This document shows positions 39,403-50,485 of a stretch of 64,000 nucleotides of DNA, piece by piece. The translations under genes were made by a program, and so were the position numbers. The stretch's first letter is position 1; every line of letters begins with the position of its first letter. Source of the DNA: Siphonodentalium dalli (lineage: Eukaryota; Mollusca; Scaphopoda; Gadilida; Siphonodentaliidae); the NCBI GenBank assembly GCA_032622095.1, contig CP136064.1, positions 250,267,827 to 250,331,826 of the forward strand, read 5' to 3'. Under the pieces are notes generated by a model. The model saw only the letters and a list, made by a program, of their open reading frames with translations. It searched no databases and was not told the DNA's origin.

Positions 39403-40302
39403 TTTTTATACGCCCTTTTGAAAAAAAGGCCGTATTATAGTATTGGTCTGTCCGTCCGGGCGTCCAATTTGGTATGTGGGTTTATTAGCCGAAAAGTAAG
39501 TTCAAGTTCGAATTTGGGTTCCGCCCGCCAATTTTCACCGGAGTTATGCCCCTTATTTAACGTTTTTTGACTTAGAAAATCCTTGAAATTTGTTGTCCGG
39601 ATGATAACTTTAGTATAGTTTATCGGAATGAATCCAAATTTGGTATATTACTTTCTCCCACCAAAACACAGGTCAAGTTCGAACTTGGGTTCTGTCCGAC
39701 CATTTTTTGCAGAGTTATGCCCCTTTTTCGACTCAGAAAATTCAGTTTTTCTTATGTTTTTTGGTTTCCGGATGATAACTCGATTTTGGAATGTTTATAC
39801 GCAAAACCCGTATTTATGTGGATTACATATATCGAAATACAGCTCAAGTCCGAATTTCGTTTTAATCCGATAATTTTTGCGAGAGTTATGGCCCCTTTTT
39901 TGACGTTATTTGACTTAGAAAATCCATGAAATTTGTTGTCCGGATGATAACTTTAGTTAGAGTGAACCGATTTCAATCAAATTTGGTATGTGGGTTTATT
40001 AGGAGAAAAGACAGCTCAAGTTCGAATTTGGGTTCCGTCCGCCAATTTTCACCGGAGTTATGCCCCTTATTTGACGTAATTTGACTTGGAAAATCCCTGA
40101 AATTTGTTGTCCGCATGATAACTTTACTAGAGCTTATCGGATTCAATGATAATTTGGTATATTACTTTCTCCCACCAAAACACAGGTCAAGTTCAAATTT
40201 GAGTTCCGTCCGCCAATTTTTACCAGAGTTATGTCCCTTTTTTACCAGTTTCCGCCGACCCAAGAGAGGGCGTATATTGCACGCCCAGCGTAGCTCTTGT
40301 TT
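39403..40302. repeat. Bivalve-type TCCGTCCG element with about 171-bp internal repeats
   Basis: It opens with TTTTATACGCCC and a GTCTGTCCGTCC tract and closes near GGGCGTATATTGCACGCCC. In between, 'CAAGTTCGAATTTGGGTTCC' followed by GAGTTATGCCCC recurs at about 39503, 39672, 39845, 40017 and 40188, a spacing of 169-173 bp. Its open frames are repeat-derived. Confidence 0.7.
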
Positions 40303-40507
40303 ATTTTAATAATAAGTTATAAAATAGCTAGCCCCCAAAAGGAGCCACACATTATAATATGTAATAAAAAAATAACTGATGTGCCCCATAAAAGGCATAA
40401 TAATGAGATAATAGTAGCATCCATGTGTGTAACATCATGGATACACCGATTATCTTGAAGTTGAATTGGAATTAAGCGTCCACGTGCACACTAATCTAAC
40501 AGGAAAT

Positions 40508-41472
40508 GGGCCAGCTCGTCCCAGGGCCAACTCGGTCCAGTCGACCTGGGCCAGCTCGTCCCGAACCAGCTCGCCCCGGGCTGGCTCAGCCACTGCAAGT
40601 GATATAATGTCTTATTTGTTTTTATTTTTGCTTGATTTAATTCTCTCTCTAGATAGATTGTATAGTTGGGTTGTGATAATTTATTTGGCGGAAGATTTGG
40701 AAGGGCAGCACCTCTCCCCTACAACCCACTTGGGAATTTTGATGAGTATCATGAAATGGTGTGACATTTACATGAAATTTATGAAAATGTTCTGGACATA
40801 ATATTGTTTTTTTCTTCTTATTTTGTATTCTTTGTCTTTTTTGTTTTTGTTTTTTTTTTGCTGCTGTTGTTGTTTTTTCTGGGACATAGCCGCTATCCGA
40901 TCTTGTTACTGATTCTATATACCGTATGTGGTCAGCATCTGATTATCTATCACACGTTCCGAAGCCCCGGGAAGCCATCTCACCGGTCCCACTATATACT
41001 GAAGTGTGAGGTGTGGTATAGCCGACTGGTTACTGTGCAAACAACCTACAGATATTGTTTTGATAGGAATGGGGACAATAATGGCTTCTAAGTGTTTCCC
41101 AAAATTAACCCAGAGATATTGAGATAAACTCAGAGAATAAGAGAAAGTTTAAAGATGCATTATCCAAATTTCGTACTCAAGTGATAATAGGGCCATATTT
41201 CGTGGAACAAAATGTTAACATATAACATGTTTTGGGAAATTTGATAACCATAGTTGACAGTGGTTAGAATTATTTTGTTGCAATTAATCAATTCTGATAA
41301 CTAAAGCTGAAATATATCATCATCTGAACTTAAGAAATTAATGGATAAATATATATTAACTTTACACTGAACTTTACACAAATTTAATTCCCGGGCCAAC
41401 TCGGCCTTAAAAGCTGGGCCAGCTTGCCCCAAAAACTGTCTGGACCGAGTTGGCCCTGGGACGAGCTGGCCC
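40508..41472. mobile_element. GC-rich inverted-repeat element (965 bp)
   Basis: The ends GGGCCAGCTCGTCCC-AGGGCCAACTCGGTCCAG are exactly complementary, and each is followed by a second degenerate GGGCCAGC motif just inside. The interior (40600-41390) is AT-rich with T-rich low complexity near 40810-40880. No transposase was seen, nor a clear target duplication. Confidence 0.6.
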
Positions 41473-42400
41473 GGATCCAGTCAAACAAATTAGACTATTC
41501 GGATTAAGAGATATTTTAATATTTGGGTTAGTAAAGCTGAATTGGTCATTGTCGCATGGTTTCAAGCAAAAATTAAGACACCCAGGATCTCTCAAATGTG
41601 CAAAAAGACACCCAGGATGTCCCAAATGTGCAAAAAGACACCAGGATCTCAAAGTCTCACCAAACAACAGGAATTTACATTAGTCGTCTGCTATTTATTA
41701 ATACGGAACTGCGCTGCCAGTCAGACTCAAAGCGGACGCTATATATACGCCCATTTAAATTCCGTTGATATTTCACTCCAATCACAAACAAATAATAATT
41801 ATAACAAAATTAATAAATATATGACATATATTATAGCAGACGAGTGAGACGACTGATCTAAATTCCCGTTGTTTTGTGAGACAAGAGTGAGGCACTGAGG
41901 AGGAATATATTTGGCAGGCCTGCGCGACATGTGATGTGCATGGGTGGGTGTGCAAAGTTTCTAGGTGTTGAAACACAATGACGTAATTATTCCTCAAAAC
42001 TGCATGCCTTCGCCTGTACATGTTTGTACATTGTGAACATGTATCCGCCTGCGTTTGCTTGCACATTGCCAGTCGATTGAATACCAAAAACCAGTCGATT
42101 TGCACATACATGTACACCGTACACCATGGTGTCAGCTGTATTCACTCACATCTGGACCATTTTGGGGAAAATATATGTGCTGATGGTGCTCACTTCAGTT
42201 GAAAGATGTAAGGGGAGCGGCCACCCTATTTATTTGATAAAATCACTGTTTTGATGTACTGATGAGCATTTTTGCGGTGTTTCGCCGGACTAATTAAAAT
42301 GTTCCGTTTGTCAGTTAAGTGACATGGAAACTACTACGAGATAACTCATAGTGGCAACCTGGGAAGGTTGTGTGCCACGAGATAACTCGTAGTGGCACTC
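41473..42400. other. Mostly unassigned
   Basis: Apart from the short tandem repeat at 41530-41665, no gene or element was recognised. Open frames here show no domain. Confidence 0.35.
41530..41665. repeat. Short tandem repeat, about 32 bp, 2-3 copies
   Basis: 'AAATGTGCAAAAAGACACCC' with 'AGGATCTC/AGGATGTC' repeats at about 41596, 41628 and partially before. No gene is evident. Confidence 0.5.
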
Positions 42401-42439
42401 AATTGCACTTAAGCTCAATTGGTTATAAAGATGTAAGTA

Positions 42440-43037
42440 ATTATACCCCCGCCCCCGCAACGAAATTAGGGGGGGTATACTGGAATCAGCTTGTCCGTCC
42501 GTCCGTGGACACAAATTTGTCCGGAGTTTTTCTCAGTCGTTTTTTGATCAACTTCCGTGAAACTTGGCACAGACATCAACCACCATGGGAACCTGTGCAC
42601 CTGCTATTATGACGTCTGTCGGACTTTTTTTGGTTGAGTTATCCCCCTTTTTTCGACTTAGAAATTTTTCGCAACATGTATAATTTTGTCAAGGGCTTTT
42701 ATTCCTACATTTTTAGGTCAATTTGTTTTTAACTTGGCACAGATATTTAGTACCATGGGAACCTGTGCACCTGTGATTATGATGTCTGTCCGACTTTTTT
42801 TGTGGAGTTATTCCCCTTTTTCGACTTACAACATTTTCACAACATGCATAATTTTGTCCGAACTTTTATTCCTACATTTTTCGGTCAATAGGTTTAAGAT
42901 TAGGGTTAGGGTTGTGCACCTACAATGGGAACTGTTATTTTATTATTTTAACTAAATGTTTACTGACATGTGAAACATCTTAGTATTTTAAAAACATGGG
43001 GGGTATCCTTAGTCCCATTGGGACAGTCACACCTCTA
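42440..43037. repeat. GGGGGTATAC / TCCGTCCG element
   Basis: It starts ATACCCCCGCC with a nearby GGGGGGTATACTGG and a TTGTCCGTCCGTCC tract. Sub-repeats follow with 'AACTTGGCACAGA', 'CCATGGGAACCTGTGCACC' and 'TTTTTCGACTTA' about 175-190 bp apart. It ends GGGGGTATCC-CCCATTGGGACAG. It contains two TTAGGG copies near 42901. Confidence 0.6.
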
Positions 43038-43290
43038 GTTGCACTTAAGTGCAATTGAATTTTGCTAAGCATAATTGAATTGCACTTAAGTGCTATTGAA
43101 TTGCTGTTAAGTACAATTATTTAATAAATGTGAAAACAACCTCCCATAAAAAAGGACTTGCATAAGTTGAAATGAGTGGTGATAGATCATCTATGGGAGC
43201 CAGGCTAAATTGACATTTAATAGCTAATTACGCTTAAGCATAATTCAGATTTTCATTACGATTAAGCATAATAAAATTCGCTTATGTAAT
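43033..43290. repeat. TTAAGC-family fragments
   Basis: The palindrome TTGCACTTAAGTGCAA recurs and ends in TTAATAAATGTG and CCTCCCATA (about 43147). A second half-copy from 43190 begins ATCTATGGGAGCC and continues with TTACGCTTAAGCATAA. A matching TTGCACTTAAGCTCAA lies at about 42402, on the other side of the repeat at 42440-43032, so that repeat appears to interrupt an older element. Confidence 0.5.
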
Positions 43291-43600
43291 GCTATAATGC
43301 CTAACATTGTTACTTGATATATATTTATGATACTAACTTGTTGAAAGCATTTATTTTGTGTCTATAGATGGATGCATTTTACCTTCAAATGAGAGTTGTT
43401 CCTAAATATTCCCAATTAGACCATTAATTCTATTGACTCTCAATTGGCAAGTTCTGTTGGAATTTGGTAAAAAAAAAAATCTATTTGGCAGAATTTTGGC
43501 AAGAGAACATTTTGGTTCATCGCCAACCCTGGTGTATATATATTATATTGTTATGTAATATGTATAATATATGTAGGTCTCTTTTAAAACTCAGGTAATT

Positions 43601-43803
43601 ATAATGAATTTATGAATCCAATCATAAATTCATTTTCATTATATTACCATGTTGTTTGCATTGTTCATAGAGCACAAGAGTGTATTTTGCACTAATCCAT
43701 GACTCAAATTCATTAATTTGTTGTATATTTTCTGTTGAGTATAAAAATAGATGGTCCCATAAATGGCCGGATTTAGTGAACAGTACCTGACAGTACCCCT
43801 TTA
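43601..43803. repeat. Half-copy of the 51.4-51.7 kb palindrome
   Basis: It matches the right arm of 51405-51746, from CATAAATTCATTTTCATTAT to 'GATTTAGTGAACAGTACC'. It lies about 700 bp upstream of the TIR start codon. Confidence 0.6.
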
Positions 43804-44470
43804 AAACAAGCAATTTTAATTTATATTTTTTTTTAATATATATATTTTTTATTCATTTTGTTAAAGGTACTTAATCCAAATCGATGGTCCCATATCATCA
43901 GATTCCAACAACAACAACAAAATTTGAAATACTGCTTCAGTTATCAGAATCGATTAATTGCCAAACAATAATGCTATAAACCACAGTCAACTATAGTATA
44001 CAATTGCCCAAATCCTGTTATTTATCAACATTTTGTTCAGCGAAATTTTACTGGTTTGTCAAATATCTGACACAAACAACCACTTAATTTTAGAGTTATC
44101 CAGCTTCATCTGCAATTTGGTCTGATACTGTCTTCTTGTCCACTGTTTACTGGGCCACTTAAAATTATCAGTGGTGAAAAATAATAGATTTCAAACATCG
44201 ATATCTGATCACTCTGGGTGGGTTCCTCAACTCGAATCAAATATTTTTTACCCCGAAGTCAAGGAAATAGTAATTTGCAAGTGTTAATTCGGATTATGCA
44301 TCATTAAAGACAAGCCCCTGTATTCAGCATCAAGATTACAAGATTTCATATTTTTCTTGCAATACATCAATGGAGCCAAAGTTCTGGTGGCGACTTCAAA
44401 TATGGCGGGCTTCACAAATCACTGTGCATAATATTTCAGATGATTTATTTATACCATTCCATAACATAAT
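43804..44470. other. Upstream of the TIR start codon, nothing recognised
   Basis: AT-rich, no TATA-plus-initiator arrangement that stands out and no repeat ends. It is either proximal promoter or, if the acceptor at 44478 is used, an intron in the 5' untranslated region. Confidence 0.3.
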
Positions 44471-44505
44471 TCTTACAGGTTGATCTATTCTGCTAGATTC
44501 TTGGT
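44471..44505 (+). promoter_or_regulatory. Possible 5'UTR splice acceptor before the TIR start codon
   Basis: TTCTTACAG ends at 44478, 27 bases before the ATG, and could be the acceptor of a 5' untranslated exon. If so, the transcription start lies upstream, possibly several kilobases away. The polypyrimidine tract is short, so this is only a suggestion. Confidence 0.3.
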
Positions 44506-44830
44506 ATGGGGGCTGGTACTAGTACAAGCAACAGTCGGGCTCCGTCTCGAATTTCCAATAGACAAAATGAGTTAGATGACGCCGATGAACGATCTGTGAA
44601 ATCTTCAAGTAGTCCCAACAAATCAAATAAAGAACAAGCCAATAAAGCAGGAAGTACACCACAGAAATCTCAGAAAGAAATTGCCACATTACCGAAAGAT
44701 GTCAAACCTAATCCTACCCCAGCGCCGTCAACTGCTCCGCCACCTAAACAGAGGACAGATAGCCATCAACCAAAGGATCTTATGATAAGCTACAGTCATA
44801 AAGACAAAGAAGTCATGACTCGACTAAAAG
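44506..44830 (+). CDS. TIR-domain protein, exon 1 (N-terminus and first TIR strand)
   Basis: This exon encodes residues 1-108 and the first base of codon 109. The start reads MGAGTS, matching the N-myristoylation pattern (Gly2, small residue at position 6), so the protein may be membrane-anchored; this supports the chosen ATG. Residues 10-90 are a low-complexity Ser/Pro/Lys/Gln-rich linker, probably disordered. The TIR domain begins at about residue 90 with DLMISYSHKDKE, which is the first beta strand and box-1-like motif of TIR_2 domains. The donor is AAAAG|GTCTGT. It is weak against GTRAGT, but joining to 47057 restores the family pattern RLKDALESNGISVW, so the junction is well supported. 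TIR proteins act as signalling adaptors or NAD-cleaving enzymes; which applies here cannot be told from sequence. Orthology was not established. Confidence 0.85.
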
Positions 44831-44838
44831 GTCTGTAG

Positions 44839-45308
44839 CAAGCCTGGATATACTGTGTCTGACATTTGCAGAATGAGGTTCCCAGAGAGTGAATTTAGTG
44901 ATGCTATCCCTCACAGTGTGCTAGCATCACCAAATTCACCCTTTGGGAACCTCAATCTGCAGCAGTTAATCCTCTCAGGCCTATTTACACTCCTATGGGA
45001 GACCTTAGGATCAGATTGAAGTTCCCCCAGTTGAAGCTGGTGATGTTCACGCATTAGTCACCTCAATTATGCATTTTATTTTCTGCAAATTAGGGGATAT
45101 AGCAACTGACAGAAGGGAAAAAGTGACTAAAAACAATGTTAATTTGAGACTATAGATATTTCACAGAAGATGAGACCTATATATATAAGCATGATGAGGT
45201 CACCAGAGGGTGAATATTGTGATGCTGCACTGCTAGCCCACTGCATGTGCAGGATAGCATCACTAAATTCACCCTATGGGGACCTCATGCTACTAATGTC
45301 CAGGCTTG
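44839..45308. mobile_element. CAAGCCTGG MITE inserted at the exon 1 splice donor
   Basis: The ends are CAAGCCTGG and CCAGGCTTG. The 8-bp flanks are identical (GTCTGTAG at 44831-44838 and 45309-45316), a hAT-type duplication. Each end carries a ~95-bp hairpin (AATGAGGT-CCAGAG-GTGAATTTAGTGATGCT and complement) at 44867-44962 and 45188-45291, separated by a ~225-bp linker. The left duplicate is the splice donor of TIR exon 1. Confidence 0.8.
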
Positions 45309-45351
45309 GTCTGTAGATCTATGGCAGATTCATTCATTCCCTCTTAATTAA

Positions 45352-45608
45352 CCCCTTCATAATGGCCGGGAGCTGCACTGGTGCATTAAAGATCCTGTGC
45401 CAGTGCATTCTCTTATATATGCTAGTCTCCCATAGGGAGCCTCGCATATATAAGTGAATGCATTGGCTTGCAAGGTCAAGGTAAATATTGTTAGGCCAAT
45501 GTAGTCTCTTATATATGTAAGGCTCCCTATAGGAGACTCACATATATAAGAGAACGTGTTGGCACTGGATTTTCTCAAAATTTCAGGAATCTCCATTCAT
45601 GAAAGGTT
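45352..45608. mobile_element. piggyBac-like MITE, copy 2 (intron 1)
   Basis: Related to 439-704: TTAA at 45348, two ATTCTCTTATATATG hairpins, and a right end with TTTCAGGAATCTCCATTCATGA before a decayed TTTAAAGG. It lies 36 bases downstream of the MITE inserted at the exon 1 donor. Confidence 0.6.
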
Positions 45609-45612
45609 TAAA

Positions 45613-46540
45613 GGGGAAAACTTTTACTGCAATTATACACTCATCTTAAAGATGCTCTTTCTTGATCTTCCAACAACAACAAATATTCCAATTAGGACAT
45701 GTTTGCTTTATTATTCCCAAAACAGATGAGAAACATCTGATGTTACATATATTTTACTTTATTAAAAAAGATAAAAAAACTTTTATAAAAAAACTTACAT
45801 ACTCAACAGCGTAACAGTGTAAAGTTCTAAGAATAGTAACATTTCCTTTAAGGTTCATGGACAAAAAATTATGAAAAATAATTATGTATAAAAGACAAAT
45901 ATTTGTGTGTCTGTTTGTAATTCTGTCACAATTTTGGCGCGTCTAAAAATATGTCACCCTCATGCCCGATTGCGCCTAAATTTGGACAATGTCCTGTGGC
46001 ACATCGTAGAATACGATACGCAAAATTTCAGGCCAATTGATTCAAGAAGACCTAGAGATATAATGCGTTTCCCAAAGGTTTTCAATGCGATATTTTTACT
46101 GATATAATGCGTTACCTTCTCTGAATACGAATGTGGTTTTCAGCTGCGTCCATCTAAAAAAAAATACCAAAGTCAAATTCAGGGCAAACTCCACGCACCG
46201 TTTGTTGGCTTTCTAAATTTATATCATTATCAGCTGTGACGATATTTTCTTGCATATCATATTTGTCACCCTTCATTTTTTACCTCAGATGATTTAAAGG
46301 GGCATATATGAGCAATAAATAGCGTTCATTATCAGCTTAGAATATATTTATGAAAATTGGTACACACTGGGCACATGGCCAGGGGAATGTTGTTGGATAG
46401 GAACCTTTGACCTCAGATGACTTAACACATTAACTGCCAATGCCCATTCAATTACATGCAAAAAGTATGAGATAACTTGTAGTCGGCAGTGAATGTGTTA
46501 AAGGGGAACTGATAAATTGCATGATTAATAAAGAGCATTT
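45613..46540. other. Intron 1 sequence, nothing recognised
   Basis: AT-rich; weak similarity in style to the TCCGTCCG repeats ('TCACCCTCATGCCCGATTGCG', 'CTAAATTTGGACAATG') but no clear ends. Confidence 0.35.
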
Positions 46541-46860
46541 ATTATGTTTGCCCATACCAAAGTCTAGTAAACATAGTGTCGACATCCAGAATGACCACTC
46601 GTTGTTCGTCTGTCTAGCTGTCTCTCAGTCTGTCTGTCCGTCTGTCAGTAGTCACTTTATGCATGGTACGATAACTGAAACATTTTCTTTATGATCGGAA
46701 AACAAATTTGTATATGAATTTCTCAGCCCAAAAGACAGATCGAGTATGAATATATGTTTGATCCGTTTATTTTTAACTGAGTTATGGCCCCTTTTTCTAA
46801 AAAATATTCACTCTTAAAAAAAATTAGATTGAATTCCTTGCTCAATTTACCCCCCCCCCC
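46541..46860. repeat. TTTGCCCATACC / TCCGTC element (intron 1)
   Basis: It begins TTTGCCCATACC-AGTAAACATAGTG, then CTGTCTGTCCGTCTG, 'AAGACAGATCGAG' and GAGTTATGGCCCC. It matches the start and motif order of 63319-63760. It ends in a poly-C run. Confidence 0.6.
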
Positions 46861-47056
46861 CCCAAATATAATAAATTATTATTTTTATTGCAATAATTAA
46901 AAAACAGATTTAAATTTTTTTTAATTTAGATTGAATTCCTTGCTCTGATATTGGTAAACAAATACAAAAATTGAGAAGATTATGTCTAATATAAACTTTA
47001 TGCATGTTTCTGTTAACCTCACTAATTGTCAATTCCATCTCAATTTCCATTTATAG

Positions 47057-47160
47057 ATGCTCTGGAGAGTAATGGCATATCTGTGTGGGTGGATGTGACA
47101 GGATTAAAAGCTGGCGTTGACTTTCTCAGCAAAATAGGGCAAGCTATCATCGATGCTAAG
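47057..47160 (+). CDS. TIR-domain protein, exon 2 (BB-loop region)
   Basis: The acceptor is TTTATAG|AT and the donor AAG|GTATGA. The exon completes codon 109 (Asp) and encodes residues 109-143. The segment ALESNGISVWVDVTGLKAG contains the second strand, with Trp119 and Asp121, and the BB-loop (Asp121-Gly128). In TIR_2 proteins this loop lies near the NAD site and mediates TIR-TIR contacts. The following FLSKIGQAIIDAK matches the amphipathic helix before the third strand. The exon enters in phase 1 and leaves in phase 0. It has no stop in this frame and both splice sites are good. An exon of this small size within TIR domains is normal for animals. Confidence 0.87.
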
Positions 47161-47185
47161 GTATGATTATTCATGTATTGAGAAG

Positions 47186-47270
47186 TTAACCCTTGTGCAG
47201 CATTAGATATCCTGTGCTAGTGCATTCTCTTACTAGTATATATGCGAGTCTCCCTTAGAGAATGTACTGG
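47186..47270. mobile_element. piggyBac-like MITE, left fragment (start of intron 2)
   Basis: It begins TTAACCCTTGTGC 26 bases after exon 2 and carries a single GCATTCTCTTAC-type hairpin arm. The remainder is deleted. Confidence 0.45.
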
Positions 47271-47319
47271 TTTAAAAGATTGATCAATGTATATATTGTT
47301 AGCCTGCAGGGTTTTCACT

Positions 47320-48430
47320 TCGGGGGCAGGGACGTGGCTAGAGGGTCTCCGTTTGGGGGGGGGGGGTGTCCACATTGGGAAATTCCAACTGCACCCCCCT
47401 CCCTTGAATCAAAATCAGACAAAACACAAGTGTTGCATAATTTCATTTGCACCCCCCCTCCTTGCACTTCTGTGCTCAGGCCTACTATATGTCCATAAAC
47501 CATGGATCTATATTCCCCGGTATGAGATGAGAACAGTCACATATTTTAAACTGAAAAATTGCATAAATCCTAACATCTAGTGGTCTAACTCCAGACAAAT
47601 GCACACAGATACGGGCAAGAGACCAGGACACACCGGGCAAATCCTAGCATCCAGACTGGCCTCAACTGAAGCTTTCCTATAGTGTTGGGAATTTCGAACC
47701 TCATACTCCCCCTTAGGTTGGAAAATTCTCCAACTGATGACCATTTCAGTGCACATGTTTGACCAAATGTAGTAAAATATTGTTTTGTTATAGCAGTTTT
47801 GTATTGGCCACGGGGGAGGGACAATGACACACCTGGCGGATCATGGTTCGGCCCGGTGTGCGAAAATTTTAAAATATGAACAAGAAAATCCTAGCATCTA
47901 GACTAGCCTCAAGCCTTCCTAGAGTTGGAAATTTCAAACCTGACATCCCCACTTAGGTTGGAAAATTTCCAACTGATGACAATTCCAATGACAATGTTGA
48001 CCAAATGTATGACAATATTGTTTTCTTAAATTAACTAGCAGTTTTTGACTGGCCACGGGGGAGGGACCAGGACACAAGATTTCCAAGTGTTGGAAATTTC
48101 CAACCTGTCACCCCCCTAAGGTTGGAAAATTTCCAACTGATGACCATTGAAGATCCAAAATTTGACAAAAAATAGGAAAATATGCAAATATTGGTGCAAA
48201 TTTTTTTTATTCCCCCGAATAAATTTTTTTTAAATCTTCAAGAACATTTTCAACCTATTGTTGGTGTTAAATTTCCAACTAATGTTTTGGCAGGTATGAA
48301 ATTTCCAACTGTTGAAAATTTTGACCAAAGTTGGGGGGGGGTGTCTGAGACACCCCCAACCCCCCTGTCGCAACGTCTCTGTTGGGGGGGGGGGGCAGTG
48401 GGTCCCTTTTAGGGTAAATTTTTCCCCATC
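47320..48430. repeat. GC-rich element with about 247-bp internal repeats (intron 2)
   Basis: 'AATCCTAGCATC' followed by 'TTAGGTTGGAAAATT-CCAACTGATGAC' and 'GGCCACGGGGGAGGGAC' recurs at about 47639 and 47886, with a third partial copy near 48100. G-runs and C-runs flank it at 47355-47470 and 48330-48395. No gene is recognised. Confidence 0.6.
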
Positions 48431-48822
48431 CCCATCCCCATTTCCCATCCATACATGATACATCACTTCCAAATATGTGAGCTACCGGTAGACATCGCAT
48501 ATGCCCAGAGTTAAATCAAAGTGCCAATGCATGTGTAATCTAATCCTGATTACGTTGTCAGCATTATGTTCTGTCAAAGACAGCGATTGTATTTCCTTTC
48601 CTATATTCCCTTTGATCTTGATTGGTGTGTTTAGTGACATTGACAAAATACAGCATTGCGTTAAGCACGAGAGGGGGAACCTCCCCTGGGAAATTTTGCG
48701 TATACTACATTCAAAACGACGCGTTTTCCTGTGTTCTGGACCCTGTTTATATTGCTTTATATTAGGCCTATATCGAACGAGTGACAATAACATTCAGTAC
48801 AATTACGATATACTATGGAAGG

Positions 48823-49023
48823 TTAATGATGGAAGATCAAAGCTTCTTTGAACAGTGACCTTATCTTCTGAAAGTCTGTGCAAATGTGAATTATCTGGGC
48901 GACATGATGATTTTGGCACACCGGACATGCCCATGGATAAGCCCCGGAATCACGGTCGCCTATGGTTTGGGCTGGTGCATGGGAGAATATTTTGTAATTC
49001 AGAATGAATAATCGCAAAATCAT
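48823..49023 (-). pseudogene. Possible non-LTR retrotransposon C-terminal relic
   Basis: The minus-strand frame has CPVCQNHHVAQIIHICTDFQ followed by KIRSLF. This resembles the Cys-x2-Cys...His...Cys motif with a trailing Arg that follows the reverse transcriptase or RNase H region in several LINE clades. Neighbouring minus-strand frames show no reverse transcriptase motif. The call is tentative. Confidence 0.25.
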
Positions 49024-49371
49024 GGCTTCTAGACAGTACTAGTATAGAGGTGTTTCGGCTGGTAATACAATGCATCTATCCAACCACTTAATTCCTCCAT
49101 TAACCATGCTGATTTTTTCAGTTTTACTTCTAATAGCCATCAGCTTCATGATACACTAGCAAAATAAGTCATCAATACAAGCCAAACAGGTGGTCCGATC
49201 ACACTCCAATCACGTACTCGTTTTATTAGTATAAGTTTCACCTAAAAATATCTGACACGGAACAGATTAACTAGTATTCCAATCCCCTATTCATCTACAT
49301 TCTGGTTGCATCCATAATGTTAATTAAAATGTTGTATGTAAATTAATATCTGTTGTGTAAATGTTTGGGTT

Positions 49372-50477
49372 AGAGATGGGCGGTTAACCGTGGAATCAGT
49401 TCGGTTTCGGTTGTCGGGAAAAACTGGAAATGACAACCGTGGTAAGTTGGGAAAACCCGTTGTTTCGGTTGTCACAACTTCCTGTAATCATGGCAGAACA
49501 CGACGAACAAACGAGTCCTGTGTGGAAATATTTTTCAAAGAAAGATAAGAAATCTAAGTGTGCCGCCTGTAATATATGCAGAAAGGAGTTCGCATGGTGA
49601 AATCGCGCGACGAATTAATTACGTTGCTTCCGTGTACACCTATTTTCACCGTAGTAATAAGTAAACACAACACAAGTCTGTTTATTTCTCATGTTATTTT
49701 AATCATTAAGGCCGTACAAATACTCTGAAAGGTGAATTTGATAACGAGGATACGATATAAAAAGGTATCAATGATTGTTACCCCGCATTCCCTATTAGTT
49801 TTTATCACTGTTTGGATGTTAAATCGTCAAATATATTTGTGCGCCGTTGATTAAAAATGTTATGCCGGAATCGGAGCCGGAATGAATTATACCGTTTGTC
49901 GGTAAACTGTTGAGAAATAGCACTCATTCAGGTGACTTGTATTGGATGCATGTATACTGTATAGTGTGTACAATATTATGTTCCCTAAATATGGTAATAG
50001 GCATATAGCCAGATAATGTGATTGAGAGATTCTAGTCATGTTTTATTTTCATTTTGTTGTTTATTTCCAATTTTATTTTTCAAATCATAACTATACACAT
50101 ATATCTAGTCACACACATTAGTTTTATGCCAATATAAATGATCATTATATTATTTCACACTTATGATCATATGATGCTGAATTGCAGTCATACACAATAC
50201 ACAGACTCACTTGCATTCTAGCACTGCCACTCGACATGGACATTAACAATATACATGTAATAGTAACAATATGATACATAATTTAATATTATAAAAGGAC
50301 ATGTACCTCACAAGTTATGGTGATACAATTGGTGTGTTTTCTTTGTAATATGATGAAGCATAATTAGATTTTGTTCACATTAGTAATTTTTATTAATAAA
50401 AACCGAAACCGAGACTCAACTCTTTTTCCACAACCGAAACCGAAACCGAGGCAAAATTTCACAACCGCCCATCTCTA
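49372..50477 (+). mobile_element. hAT element with 8-bp duplication, internally deleted
   Basis: The ends TAGAGATGGGCGGTT and its exact complement are flanked by GTTTGGGT on both sides (49364-49371 and 50478-50485), a perfect 8-bp hAT duplication. Subterminal CGGTTTCGGTT motifs occur at both ends. A BED-finger fragment remains at 49490-49600; the remainder of the transposase is gone. It lies in intron 2. Confidence 0.85.
49490..49600 (+). pseudogene. hAT transposase N-terminus, BED zinc-finger relic
   Basis: A 36-codon open frame from ATG reads SPVWKYFSKKDKKSKCAAC after a short acidic start. This is the hallmark of the BED zinc finger of hAT transposases (Trp12, Phe15, Cys24, Cys27), which binds the element's own ends. 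A stop follows at codon 37, and the histidine half of the finger and the catalytic core are absent. The surrounding element is only 1.1 kb against several kb for an autonomous hAT, so this is a remnant. Confidence 0.7.
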
Positions 50478-50485
50478 GTTTGGGT

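Noticed and set aside
42896-42914. TTAGGG repeats as an interstitial telomere
   Set aside because: Only two copies of the hexamer inside a dispersed repeat.
48501-48851. 116-codon plus-strand frame
   Set aside because: No domain, codon use or splice context; it overlaps a possible minus-strand LINE relic.
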